Below the pieces are notes generated by a model. That model made no database searches and was not told the origin of the DNA. It saw only the letters and a program-made list of their open reading frames with translations. From NCBI GenBank assembly GCA_963971305.1, contig OZ020309.1:2163001-2227000 (forward strand): a DNA stretch of 64,000 bases, read 5' to 3'. This DNA comes from Arcuatula senhousia (taxonomy: Eukaryota; Mollusca; Bivalvia; Mytilida; Mytilidae). Of this stretch, positions 1 through 10,560 are shown in pieces. Made by a program: the position numbers and the translations under genes. How positions within the stretch are numbered: position 1 is the first letter of the stretch; each line of letters opens with the position of its first letter.

Positions 1-1010
1 AATAAGTTCTCCTATATCATTCATACTAATACTTTGTACAAATTCATCTTTCTTATTACAATCCCATTTCTTTATTCCTTTTTTGACATGATTACAATTT
101 TGTTCAGTTTCATATACATTATGACTGACTACTTGTTTTTTAATTTCTAATTTAATAGGACAGTGAACATCAGAAAACAAAGATGAAAAATTTAGCACAT
201 TAAGACTTAATGTATAAGGCATAAAATCATATGTACAGATAAAGTAATCCACAACACTACTATTTCTGCATGTTAACTCACCATGCATATCACCTTTAAC
301 TCTTCCATTTAAAATAAATAAGTTATTGTTTCTACATAAATCAAGCAATTTATTACCATAATTATTTTTTTGCACATCTTTACTATTTCTGTTTACAAGC
401 ATATTAAAATCTGGCAAAGTATTTGCATAATCAGTAAACATTATATCATTTGTACAATTTGGATTTACATCTATTTCTAAAAAATCTAAATCTACTCCTG
501 TTCTACAATTGAAATCACCATTGAGCAATACAAACTTATAATTTGTGGAAAAATTCAAAAATTCCTGCTCTAATTCATTTATAGCATCCTCTACTCTATA
601 CCTAGAATTTTCTGGTGGTAAATAAACATTTCCAATAATAACATCTTCTGATGTCGAAAATAATTGTTTTGAAACTTTAATCCAAAGTACTAATTTACTA
701 GCGGTTTCCAATATATGGACATGCTTATCTAATTCTGATTTAAACCCAAAAGCTATTCCACCGGATTTTATTCTCGAGTTTTGTTTTCTATTCTTTAATT
801 TAAAAGTATAGCCAGGAATATCAATACTGTCAAAATCATCTGTTTTTGTTTCAGTTAAACATATATATATATAAAGTCATTACTTTTAACAAGCTCTACA
901 AATTCAGGATAATTTATTCTATTGTTAATACTACAACAATTTAAAGATAAGAAGTGGAATTGTCTTTCATTTCTGTCACTTTCATCTGTGTTTGTCTCTC
1001 CGTGGGTGTC
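1..1010 (-). pseudogene. LINE ORF2, N-terminal endonuclease domain, frameshifted and cut by the window edge
   Basis: Reading leftwards from the ORF1 stop, this encodes the N-terminal apurinic-like (EEP) endonuclease of a non-LTR retrotransposon, the enzyme that nicks target DNA to prime reverse transcription. Visible landmarks are LSLNCCSINNR near 920-950, the catalytic ETKTDDF near 835-855, GDFN near 508-519, a VDYFIC segment near 235-250 and the terminal SDVHCP catalytic His near 155-175. From about 856 to the left edge the frame stays open for about 285 codons. Between the first block and the ETKTD block the frame shifts at a TA-dinucleotide run (about 857-871), which is two bases too long for the frame, so this copy is broken. 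The reverse transcriptase domain lies outside the window. Assignment to a LINE is solid; the clade is not determined. Confidence 0.85.
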
Positions 1011-2105
1011 CTACCTATTTTCTGGGGTTGACGGCATGCGTCTTCTTTTATTCCCGGTGTCTAGGCGTCGGTTTGGCGTTTTTCTGTTTAGTTCCGTCGT
1101 TCTGATTGGACTTAAATGAGTTGTTTCATCATCCTCACCTTCGCAGTACGGGACTCCATCAACATATAATATGTCTCTCACTAACTTTTCTCTGTGACCT
1201 TCGTCTCGCTTTTGTTTCAGTATAGGGTACAGGCTCATACGTGCCTGCTCAATCTCGTCTGGAAACTGTTGTCTTATGCCATAAGGTTTGCCTTTTAATC
1301 TGTATGCATAAGACAAGACGTTTGCTAAGTCATTGTGGTATATGAAGCGTGCTACTATCGGCCTCGGGCGTCCTCGTTTACCAGGTTTTGCTCCCTGTCC
1401 AAAGCGGTGAACATTTCCGAACTCAATTCGATACTTTAGTCCTAGCTCTGTACTAATGAACTGTCTGATTAGGTTCTCTGTGTTTTCATTTTCAGGTTCA
1501 AGTAGCCCAGTGAAAACCAAGTTGTTTTTCATTGATCTGCATTTCAAATCCAGAATGTCACCCTTTAATTCCTCTTTTTCTTCTCTTAAATCACTAACCA
1601 GAGACTTAATTTCGTGTCGGAGTTCAGTCGCGTGGTCGTCAAGATCGTTTGCAACTTTGCTCACCGATGTTTTAATACCGTGTACATCTTTCAGGCTATT
1701 CTCTTGTTTAGCTTTGTATTCGTCCATTATATTACTAAGACCTTGAAGATCTGATGCTCTTTCGTTTACTTTGGTTTTAAGGTCATTGACTTCCCTGCCT
1801 ATGATGCTTTGGTTCGTCTTCAGTGTGGTTACTTCTTTAGTTACAGTTTTGACTGTTCCTTCTAGTGTTATAACCGAGTTATCTAAAGTACCGACTTTTG
1901 TTTTTAGTTTTCCGACGTCACTTGTAAGGTTGGTAAGTATATTGTTAAGCTTGTCTATTTTCACCATTCCGCTTTCAATGTTGACCAGTCTTTTATTCAT
2001 TCCGTTAAGTAGTTGGTATAAACTATTTAAAGTTATTGTTTCATCTTGGATTCCATATAGAACCTCACGACTTTCGTTTAAGATGTCTGATGTTTTTGTT
2101 TCCAT
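1011..2105 (-). CDS. LINE ORF1 protein (coiled coil plus RRM-like RNA-binding domain)
   Basis: Open frame of 364 codons from the ATG at 2103-2105; the frame continues 19 codons further upstream but only from a GTG, and a TGA stands directly before that, so the ATG is the likelier eukaryotic start. The N-terminal half is rich in heptad-like Leu/Ile/Val spacing and Lys/Glu (long coiled coil, roughly residues 20-190), followed by a KNNLVFTGL block that opens an RRM-like domain and a basic region (KPGKRGRPRP), then a C-terminal domain ending in VDGVPYCEGE. This is the layout of L1-type ORF1 proteins that trimerise and coat the element RNA. It sits immediately upstream of ORF2 in the same reading frame, separated only by the TAG at 1011-1013. 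No disabling change is visible. Confidence 0.85.
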   Translation of the reverse strand: METKTSDILNESREVLYGIQDETITLNSLYQLLNGMNKRLVNIESGMVKIDKLNNILTNLTSDVGKLKTKVGTLDNSVITLEGTVKTVTKEVTTLKTNQSIIGREVNDLKTKVNERASDLQGLSNIMDEYKAKQENSLKDVHGIKTSVSKVANDLDDHATELRHEIKSLVSDLREEKEELKGDILDLKCRSMKNNLVFTGLLEPENENTENLIRQFISTELGLKYRIEFGNVHRFGQGAKPGKRGRPRPIVARFIYHNDLANVLSYAYRLKGKPYGIRQQFPDEIEQARMSLYPILKQKRDEGHREKLVRDILYVDGVPYCEGEDDETTHLSPIRTTELNRKTPNRRLDTGNKRRRMPSTPENR

Positions 2106-2330
2106 TATTTTCAATAGCCACTCCTCTAAAGCCTCATTGAAAACTGTCAAGGTTTTGATCACTGTTCACCAATCGATACGTGAAAGGGGTGTTAGGATCC
2201 CTCGGGTTTCTACATAAGGATTCACGTAGTGCTTCACATTTTACAGCTGCTTGATGTATAAAACTTCTTAAAAAGTTAATGTCCCAGAATTAATAGAATG
2301 GGCGAAGGTACCACAATCCCTGATGTTCTT
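2106..2330 (-). other. Probable 5' leader of the LINE
   Basis: Sequence upstream of ORF1 in the minus direction. It holds no ORF; the 5' end of the element cannot be placed because no second copy is present in the window. Beyond about 2330 the sequence becomes AT-rich with no recognisable feature until about 2800. Confidence 0.35.
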
Positions 2331-2818
2331 CTACGTCAAACTTTTACTTTATAAAAACTTGAATGAAATGTGTAATTGCTGACTTAACTGACTTGGAATT
2401 TTCTCAACACCGCCATTCCCTTCGTAACCTCTCTCTCTTAGATCCTTTATTCAAACATTAGATTAATCAAACGCTCAAGACTGCGCGCACGTATACTAAA
2501 TGAAATTAAATAAACAATTATTTTTTTCATTCACTGGTTTGATAAATAATAAACATTCACATATTTCAGTTTTTGTTTTTTGTTTATGTTTTATCTAATT
2601 TTATTTTGTATGTGCGACATACAATTTTAAAATATGCAATTCGTATTCACAATTTGCCTCCATGTAACCCTAATTGTACATGCATTCGATAACTTTTGAG
2701 CATTCAAACCGTTTGATTTAAATAGATATATGAATGGGTTTATTTTTTCAGCAGGCCTACTTATGAATGGGGTGGGTATAAAATTTGTACCCTAAAGTAC
2801 TAAGAGTAACATCCCCCC
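2331..2818. other. AT-rich spacer, nothing recognised
   Basis: Low-complexity A/T-rich DNA with no ORF, repeat partner or RNA motif that I can match elsewhere in the window. Confidence 0.5.
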
Positions 2819-3999
2819 GTAAAACCTGTACTAGTGACCACCTCCATATAAAGACTTCCTGTCCATAAAGACTATTTTGAGTCCCCCCAACAATTTTTCC
2901 TATATATTTGGTCCCGTGCGGGGCCCGGGTGGCGAATAGGCCCGCAGCAGAGCCTAGCTTGTCGTAAAAGGCGACTAAGGGTCTTGGGATTCTGACGTCG
3001 GGTCAGTGCTCAGCCCACAGAGCAACCAAGTGTGTACCCTAGGTGGCTGAATAGGGTAGCCCTCGTCCGCGGGGGTTGTCAGGTCTATAATACGGAAACC
3101 CTGACCGCCGACCATAGTGGGCCAACGTGTGTGGAGAGTGCCACGCTTCATGCACGTAAAAGACCCCTTTGTGGACCGCCAAGTAGTGCACCACATAGGC
3201 TAAATTTTCCGCCCCTACCCACCTCTCCCCTTTTCCTGTGGTTCTTCAAAATTTACCGGTCCTTTGTGTCCCACCCCATCCCATATTTCATTTATCATCA
3301 TCATTTCATGTTCATTTTATCATCCTTTTCATGTTCATCGCCTGTAAATAACCTATATAGCGTTGCACGGGCGTAAAACACCAACTCACTCACTCACTCA
3401 CTCACTCCTATATATTTGACCTCTATATAGTGACCACCTGTCCAACGTGACTAGTGACTATAAGAAACTGTCCCTTGAAGTGCCAAAACCTGTATGTAAG
3501 GACCTTAAATTAGTGCAAATTACTCTTAATTGGTCTGGGTCTTCTGTCAGATCAAAGCTAATTAGGAAGTGTCGCCTTTCTTTGATATTTAGTAATTAGT
3601 TCTCAGGTAAATTTTAGGAAGATTTTTGAAGAAGTAATTATCACTTATTGCTTGTGTCAGGGTCAGTTTAACTTGTGTCTAAAAGAGTTGGTAATTAATA
3701 ATTTTGTCAATTCTAGATTTATGAAATTTATTACTATAGTAATCAAATGGAGATATTTTTTTATGATTTATGAGAAATTCTTTGGCAACATTCCCTTTAC
3801 TTATGAATAAGGTAAAAAGGGATATTTAAAAAAAATATACTTCAAAACTGAATACTAAAATACTGTAAACCTATATTCAAACATGCATGTATTAAACAAA
3901 GTTTTAGATAAATTTTCTCAAGACATGTATGTTAAAAATATTAATGAAATATTGCCAGTAAAATAGTCTATTGTTTATAGTTTCAATATTAAATCAGTA
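2819..3999 (-). mobile_element. Second, truncated copy of the CAGT-type TIR element, interrupted by a SINE-like insertion
   Basis: Reverse-complement homologue of the clean element at 26740-27595. The shared sequence starts at the AAAACCTGTACTAGTGACC end and runs to about 3999, where similarity to the other copy stops, so the far TIR is lost. The segment between 2911 and 3405 is absent from the other copy and is a later insertion. No coding capacity is seen, consistent with a non-autonomous DNA transposon. Confidence 0.75.
2911..3405 (+). mobile_element. SINE-like retroposon with (CACT)n tail and 13-bp target duplication
   Basis: A 495-bp GC-richer unit flanked by perfect 13-bp direct repeats TCCTATATATTTG (2898-2910 and 3406-3418). 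It ends in a CACT/ACTC tandem tail (about 3384-3405), the kind of 3' tail used by non-LTR machinery. The head contains CGTAAAAGGCGACTAA. The paralogous repeat at 26740-27595 has the uninterrupted site, so the boundaries are directly supported. I see no clear tRNA A/B boxes, so SINE is a working label; it could be a short derivative of a LINE. Confidence 0.8.
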
Positions 4000-4655
4000 G
4001 TTTTAAGGTGACACATTTTGCGGCGTTTCTTTAAATTCTATGCTGAATGGACCCAATGTTGCAGTTGCATTTGCCCTTTGTCACTACTAAATTAACAGAT
4101 TTTTAATCACCATAACACATTTATTAAATTAAACAACATCCATTATAATGTTTCATAATCTTGATTTACCATGAAAGACTCAGTAGTCGGGATACAGATG
4201 GTTTCTCACCACCTGTCTTTGCGGGGAAGTTTTTTTTTTTTCGCAGAAGCCCTCACCCGCTCCCCCCCGGGAATTCTCAGCAGAGACATCTGCCGTCTGT
4301 TTATCTAAAAGTGTTTGAAAATTAAGAGTTATTACTTGTAAATTCTTGGAAATTCTTGTATAGAAAAGTTATGAATTTTGAAGATCTTTAAAGATAAGTT
4401 TGTTAGACAAAACAACAAGAACACTCATAGAACGATTAACTATTGGTAGCGTCCTGATTTTATGCCTTGAGTAACATCACTGATATTTTCAAACCAGGAA
4501 GTAGATGTGCGACAGGGATTTATTAATAATTGCAACATACACGCTTTAAATGATAATGTATTATTTAGGTCATTGATGAAGCATAATGCAACACGTATCT
4601 GTTTTTCGCAACATGTACAGAATATGGAGCCCAGAAAAATAAAAAGGTTTATTCT
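4000..4655. other. No gene recognised
   Basis: AT-rich sequence with a short T run and C run near 4230-4270. No repeat partner or credible ORF was found. Confidence 0.5.
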
Positions 4656-4862
4656 TACTGCTTGCTCTTCCGGAGCACCTGAGTTCACTCTCGTTTCGAC
4701 TTGAGTTCGCGTTGCTGAATGCGGTTTTGTTGTTATGTGTGTGTGTTTCATGTTGTTATGTGGTTTGTTTTGTTGTGATGATTTTTTGTCTGCCGGTTTT
4801 GTCTTTGTCTTCACGGTTCTATGATACTGATTACCCCTTTGGTACACCTTTGCTTCTTATTA
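4656..4862 (+). repeat. PLE-subfamily-2 3' tail repeat (tail repeat), copy 1
   Basis: Starts at GCTTGCTCTTCCGGAGC and ends in a CACCTTTGCTTCTT-like terminus. The same unit recurs at 18530, 21812, 29930, 30330, 35510, 46180 and 59345 (+) and 32030, 48240 and 52490 (-). At 29776-30180 and 52490-53100 it follows the C-terminus of a reverse transcriptase, so it is best read as the 3' untranslated tail of a Penelope-like family; most copies are only this tail, as expected for 5'-truncated retrocopies. ORFs in these copies look conserved only because the DNA is repeated. Confidence 0.7.
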
Positions 4863-4865
4863 ACC

Positions 4866-7225
4866 ATGTTTGCGCTACAATGTGTAACATTTATTTTTGA
4901 CATTTCAAAACTCCTCGTAAAACTTTCACGATTTCTTACGATTTCACAGGAGCTAACGAGACCTGTTTATGAGTAACAAAGAGTGATTTACGAATCTTTG
5001 CGATCGAATACGAGTTGAAAACTCGAAGAACTCGTAAGGAAATCTCGTAAATGTGAAGGGGATATTAGAAACAAAGGCTATAAATAAAACTACTTAGTAT
5101 TTATCATATTGAAAGATACATTTAACACGGAAAAGAAGTTTTTTCATTGCTTTAATAGTGATGTATGTTGGCTAGAGCTATATTTTTACGCTTGTGCGTC
5201 CGTGCATCCAATCTTCGGTGTATCTGTAACACTATGGTGATCTTGAATACTACATAGTGGATGCCAATGATCATTGATGATATTTCAATACTAGATTTGA
5301 TTTGAATAGAAACTCATCATCCACTTGAAAATAGGTCACTGCATCCTATATTTTACACATGAACGACTATGGGTTATTTCATTGTTTACCTAATGTTCGA
5401 TGCATGTTTGGAGACATTAATATTTAAACACTATAGTATGTACTGCTACCGCCCAAGTATATTTAAGTCACTAAGAACTTCATGTTTGAGGGGGGGGGGG
5501 GGGGTGGCGATATTTCAAGTACGGGCGGTTCACCCATCTCTCATAAACACATTTTCCTTCTAGTTTCTTTTATTATTTGTAGTGGGTTTTTTCTTCTCCA
5601 ATTATTATTACCGACATGAAACTAAAAAAAATAATTATTTCCGAGTTTTAAAATAGACATTGAAAACGTAAGTGTAAGAAAGGCATATTATATCTTATGG
5701 ATGACGATGTTTGAACAAAAAATTAATTAATCTTAACTTTGAACAACAAATATCAGCGATTTTAAGAGCTAGTGTCAGCAAAAGTTTCTTTCATTTTTTA
5801 AAAAGAAGATTTTTTCCAGATGGCTTTACGAATGCATGTGACAGTTATAAATTTGTGGTTCTGATTCTGATAGAAAAATATGTGAAAATAAAAATAAAAA
5901 CCCCATAAACTCGCGCATTCGGTGTGGCGGGCTAGGTTATAAAAGATTCTATGTACAAGCGGCATTTAAAGCATAATAATTACTACCTATTATAAAAAGA
6001 TTGTCAGCGATACATCAATTAGGTCGTTTGTTTCCGTCGTTTCTATATTTACAAAAGCTCTTTGCAATGTACATACTTTCACTTTTCACTCGGTGGCTAT
6101 ATTCGGATTCTCAATCTTCGGATTCCCATCAAGACAATATGGCCGCGACCAGTAGATTATGTGTTCCGCTTCGGATTATATTTTAGTCAGTGTAGCATAT
6201 CTTGCGTAACTTTAGCGTATAAATGGATATTTGATTTTGGATTGCGAAAATTTACTTAATTGAATAAAGTTTTAAAGGACAAAAATACTAATCGGACACC
6301 AAAAATAAGTTAATTATGCAAAAAAGTTGTACACAGCATCTTCGTATTTCATGCTTTTATTTGGCGGTATTTTAAAGCAACAATGCGATTAAACTAGATC
6401 ATGTAGCGTACTTTATCAGGTTGTGCACATGTTTAAGCGTACTTTCTTTAAAAAATTTTGACTGCAAAATGTTAATTCATTGAAGATAGTTTATTATCAC
6501 CACGTGATTATCACAGACAGAAATATAGGTCAATCAGACACACACAGTTCAAGCATTTTATTGATTTTTAGAAAATGACAAAATAGCCACATTGGGTCAT
6601 TCGTCTGTCTTGATCTAGGTATGAATAATTTTATGTATTTCTCACATAGCTATTGCGGGATCCGGAAAAATAAACTTATTTGTCACAAGTTATTGGTTGT
6701 TCGAAAATGTTATCATTGCTTGACAATTTTGTCGATTCACCACACAGAGACCAAAGTCGCCACACTTGTCAGAAAATAATTTTAACTGTGCGGAACCACA
6801 GGAGCTTGGATTATAGAGTAGGGGGTCGATTTTTTTTTAAAGACAATATAAATGACGAGAATCCAACCCCCTGTGTGCGGAACATGGATTGCAACGTTCC
6901 TGTATAAGTTTGATTTAATAGGTGACAATCAAAAATATTTGAGCAGTTGCGGATGCGGGGGGGGGGGGGGTTCCGAGGTTGGAATTTTCCTCCTTTCCGC
7001 AAAAAAATTCGCAAGTAACGTGCAGGTATTCTGCAAAATTTGTCTGGAACCACCCCCTTTTCGTCATTCGTCCACAGCGGACTTTCTGTGGACCAACCCC
7101 TTTCAAAAAATTCTGGATCTGGCCCTGTTTGAGTTATAATATAATTTATTGCTATTAAACGTAAAAAAATCTAAAGGCATACATGTACATTGCAAATTTT
7201 CATAAAGAGATCTACATTGGGTTTA
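4866..7225. other. No gene recognised; two poly-G tracts
   Basis: Contains homopolymer G runs at about 5490-5504 and 6957-6970. Around 4900-5060 the words CTCGTAA and TTACGAG recur in both orientations. The short ORFs here have no recognisable motif and several owe their length to the G runs. No transposon ends could be placed. Confidence 0.5.
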
Positions 7226-8075
7226 AACTTATTTGTTTTTATACTCTTACGAGACTGAATTTCTTCAGGGACTCGTAAAGAACAAGAAGATGAAAGAGGC
7301 ACGGTCATTTAATCTTACATTCAGATATATTGATGATGTCCTTTCTGTCAATAACACTTCATTTGGTAGTTGGATTCCTTCAATATATCCTCCGGAATTG
7401 GAGATTAAAGAGACCACCGAATCTAATTGCTTCACGTCTTTCTTGGATTTGCACCTCGAATTTGACCCAGGTGGTCATCTCAGTACAAAAATTTACGATA
7501 AACGAGACGATTTTAATTTTCAAATTATTAATTTTCCTAATCTACAGAGCAATATACCTACTTCTACTGCATACGGTGTTTATATTTCTCAACTTATTCG
7601 ATATGCCAGAGCTTGCACACATTTCACAGATTTTTTGATCAGACACCGGTTTCTTCGTGACCGACTTTTGAAACAGGGCTATAAGAAAATACGTCTCATA
7701 CGATCACTAAAAAAATTCTTTTTTGGTTATCAGCCACTAGTAGAAAAGTTCAAAATTGAGTTTAAAGATATGATAGTTAATTGTTTTAATTAGTGTTTGA
7801 CTGGTCTGCTGTACTGAGATGATCACCTCAATATCCCTATTGTGTCTCACAACTATGTTGTGTTCTATGGTCATTACCGGATCCTAAGATCGCAATGGAA
7901 GAGGGAGGTTTGGCGCCATAAAACCTGGTTTAACCCACCATTTCGTTTGAAATGCCTGTACCAAGTCAGGACCATTGCGATCCACCAGTTCTCCGGTATG
8001 ACTGATTCGTTTTTGTCATTTTCTCTGGACTATGAGATTGATCATTCAAGTTCGGTAGTTTTGTTATTACCTTTA
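7226..8075 (+). mobile_element. Penelope-like element (PLE subfamily 1), 5'-truncated copy 1
   Basis: Begins abruptly inside a reverse transcriptase (DLFLYSYE block), continues through the frame end at 7793, then about 280 bp of 3' UTR ending in TTATTACCTTTATTCA. The same 3' end is shared with copies at 15388, 20158 and 28880, all on the plus strand, each truncated at a different 5' point. That is target-primed reverse-transcription behaviour. The PLE label rests on the relation to fragments carrying the AEKGSD-type N-terminal motif; I hold it with moderate confidence. Confidence 0.75.
7233..7793 (+). pseudogene. Reverse transcriptase C-terminal half (PLE-like), 186 codons open
   Basis: Carries the RT palm and thumb: FRYIDDVLSVNN holds the YxDD catalytic pair (about residues 32-36), then LELEIKETT-like and FLDLHLEFD blocks, KIYDKRDDFNFQIINFP, and AYGVYISQLIRYARAC. 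The downstream thumb ends in a Lys-rich stretch before the TAG. The upstream fingers (motifs 1-4) are missing, so it cannot be functional as it stands. The retained YIDD and lack of stops over 186 codons make it the best-preserved of the four subfamily-1 copies. Confidence 0.8.
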
Positions 8076-8139
8076 TTCATATAATATTATATACTTCAAA
8101 ATCATAGGCTGATCTGACAAATGATAACCATTAAAGTAG

Positions 8140-8280
8140 ACGATAAATAGATGTGGAATAATTGTACGTGACACAACCAACATAAAAAAAACGGGAATTT
8201 AAAAAATCACAATGGAAAACAGCCAGCAGTCTTCAGCATGACCATAAGTCTTGCATTGGCCCAAAACTAAAAATACAAAA
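8140..8280 (+). repeat. Dispersed repeat shared with 58685-58850
   Basis: The run from GATGTGGAATAA through CAGCCAGCAGTCTTCA to CTTGCATTGGCCCAA matches 58685-58850 in the same orientation with a small indel. It has no coding potential; the family is not recognised. Confidence 0.7.
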
Positions 8281-8994
8281 AAAGGATGAGTCCAGTTTGC
8301 CTTTTGGTCACACTTAGAAAAAAGTCAAAATAACAATGTACGATTTTTTTTTACATCTTCGCATGCTTGGAATGCAACTAAATATTGAAAATAGTAATAT
8401 TATAAAACGAAAATTGTAAAAATTTCTAGGCAAAAAATAAATGTTTGATTTTCGTCTCCGGTATTCCCAGAATCCCATTGGTAGCTTTTGTTCTCATAAT
8501 AATTTGAAGATTGAAACTTTTTTAAACTTAAACATTAAGCTGATTTATAAGTATATATCAAGACCTATAAACAACAGACTGTGACATCTATGATCCAATG
8601 TAGACTTCTTTAGAGCTCGATGAGCTGAAGGTTTAAGCAAGCAACAGCTTTTCTCTATCTGCAATAGTTTCCTATTTCATCCACTAACATAACCAAACTT
8701 TGATGCAGTTATTTTAAACTAAATAGGAGATAATAAACCTACATGTACAATGTACTTGATCTAAAAACAAATAATGTTTAGGATAAACGCTTACATGACT
8801 TAGATTGATTTTATAGTATGTGTACAACAAAGGCTACTTATAGAATTAGCAATAAACCTTAGCAGGACCTAGAAATAATAAAGTCTTTTTTTATGTTACT
8901 AAAGCAGACCTTTGCTTTTTGTGTCCATAGCGGCTTGCTAGGCAATATGCATTAGAGTCCATACTTGTTAAATATAAAAATAAAAATAATCTCG
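8281..8994. other. No gene recognised
   Basis: AT-rich DNA without ORFs or identified repeat partners. Confidence 0.45.
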
Positions 8995-9560
8995 TCTTCG
9001 CCAAAAACTCACAAAATGAAGGACAGTAAATAAGAGACCGTTATAAATTGTTACCATCTATTTTTTCCTGCCCAAGTTTATGACAGTTCAAGACAGAAAA
9101 CACAAATCTGTCATGACCTAATATTTCCTGCAGCAATTCACAACAGTGCATAACAGTTAGTGGATATCTTGTCAAGTACTGCCTTTTACTATGGCAATGG
9201 TGGACAGTGCATCATAGGTCAAGAAAAATTGTCGACTGCTGTGCAAAATTGTTACGGATCAGGACAGTGATAAACAATACAAGTAAAATTGTTAACTACT
9301 GCCCGAAATTGTTACAATTTAGGACAGTGATTAACAATCCAGGTAAAGTCTGTCATGATCTATGAGAAACTGTACCAATGTCGGACAGTGCAGGCCAATG
9401 CAAGACATTGCATTATAGGCGGAAGGTAATCACTGTCACAAACTGTCATTGATTGTATAGGGTGATAATGGTAATTCCCTGTTGTTTGGCAGTAGTTTCA
9501 CAGTAAATAGCAGTGTAAGGCAGTAAAAAAATGACTGTGTCTGGTATAGACAGTGATTTT
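8995..9560 (+). repeat. GACAGTG-rich dispersed repeat, copy 1
   Basis: A degenerate internal array in which GGACAGTG and AAATTGTTA alternate about every 60 bp (9180-9400). A homologous copy lies at 33812-34290 on the same strand. It contains many near-palindromic ACTGTC/GACAGT pairs, so either strand can fold extensively. No ORF is present; the transposon class is unknown. Confidence 0.7.
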
Positions 9561-9939
9561 TTTGGTTCATAGTGTTAGTTTTGTATTGCAATAGATCTTT
9601 TCTTTCTAGTTTATCTACACGTTCTAATTGTTGTTCAATAAATTTTGAACTGTACCCTTTTTTTCAGAGCTATCATAATAATATATTAAGTTTAAAACAG
9701 GCATTTTCGTTAATTAACCTTGCAAAGCATATCCAAGTTGAAAGAATTATGAACTCATGGTTTAAAGAGCATCGCAAAAAATATACAAAAATAGAATTCA
9801 TAATATAAATTTATCTTTAGATCAAATCAGCAATTCTAAATCTTTAAGTTTAAATTGCAGTCGTCTCTCCTTGTTACAAAATAATCTTCAAGATGACGTT
9901 TACTGGCTCGTCTGACCTGCTTAATTAGCTGTAAGAATC

Positions 9940-10060
9940 TTTATGACAGATTTGTCAAATTAAGCTTGAATCAGACAAACGATACAAATTGAATTATAAC
10001 ACTGCCATGACTGTTAGGGAATATATAATAGATTTGTGGATTAATGAACCGAAAGATAAT
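9940..10060 (+). repeat. Dispersed repeat H, fragment
   Basis: The segment around AGCTTGAATCAGACAAACG and ATAGATTTGTGGATTAATGAACC aligns with longer copies at 34480-34880 and 54490-54920. In two of three places it lies downstream of the GACAGTG repeat, so the two may belong to one larger element. Confidence 0.6.
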
Positions 10061-10304
10061 GAAAGAAATAAAAAAAACTAAGTTTGCTCAGTAAAACTTC
10101 AACGTTAATAAGACTATTCTTAATGTGGTTCGTAGGATTGAGTGGAAAGTAATATTGAAAAGGATTTTTTTTTGTCTAATAGCTATAAAAAATAATCCCA
10201 TAATGATTGAATGCTACACAAACCCACAACAGAACCACTTGCCAATGGTGCTATTATTCACACCTAGCCATTTACTTTGGGAATAAATACATAAATAAAT
10301 AAAG

Positions 10305-10560
10305 GCACAGTTTACATATTTCCAAAATTTGACAACGGTTGGCTATTTCTTTAAAATTTGTTAAATTTATCTGTTTGGTCATTGTTGTAATATTTTTTGG
10401 CTTCTGTGTTTGTTTAATCAAATTTAATATGCTACCGGTTTTCCAAGTTTTCTACCCCTAGCGTGTCTGATGAAGGTTAATCCAGAAAAGCGCTTCACAC
10501 GCAGTGAAATTTTGTTTATGTACATTTATCAAAATCATTTCAATATGTGGATCGTGTCTT
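10305..10560 (+). repeat. Hammerhead-B repeat, forward copy
   Basis: About 255 bp that reappear in reverse complement at 17740-18020, from GGCACAGTTTACATATTTCC to GATCGTGTCTTTCTGG. The motif at 10444-10514 folds as a hammerhead ribozyme. No ORF spans it. Confidence 0.75.
10444..10514 (+). ncRNA. Candidate type I hammerhead ribozyme, family B
   Basis: Core 10461-10502. Stem I arms GCGTGT (10461-10466) and ACACGC (10497-10502) are perfectly complementary; CTGATGA is at 10467-10473; GAA at 10485-10487 is followed by the palindrome AAGCGCTT (stem III, ending in the pairing U) and C17 at 10496, so self-cleavage is predicted after 10496. Outer arms CAAGTTTTC (10444-10452) and GAAATTTTG (10506-10514) extend stem I beyond an internal loop, where loop-loop contacts are expected. 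Weak point: stem II (10474-10484) has only two G-C pairs and an A.A mismatch next to the core. An identical core in the inverted copy supports selection or recent amplification. Confidence 0.7.

Noticed and set aside
2105..2162. Start of LINE ORF1 at the GTG at 2160-2162
   Set aside because: GTG is not a normal eukaryotic start; the ATG at 2103-2105 keeps the whole coiled coil and RRM.
1456..2217. Plus-strand ORFs of 96 and 148 codons
   Set aside because: They lie antisense to the LINE ORF1, whose coiled-coil codon pattern creates Ser/Leu/Val-rich shadows.
2975..3376. ORFs of 73 and 114 codons on both strands
   Set aside because: They lie within or across the SINE-like insertion and have no motif; GC-richer sequence simply contains fewer stops.
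6811..7139. Overlapping ORFs with Gly or Pro runs
   Set aside because: They are generated by the poly-G tract at 6957-6970.
8995..9560. CRISPR-like array of GACAGTG repeats
   Set aside because: Repeat spacing and sequence are irregular and the context is a eukaryotic dispersed repeat with a second copy.
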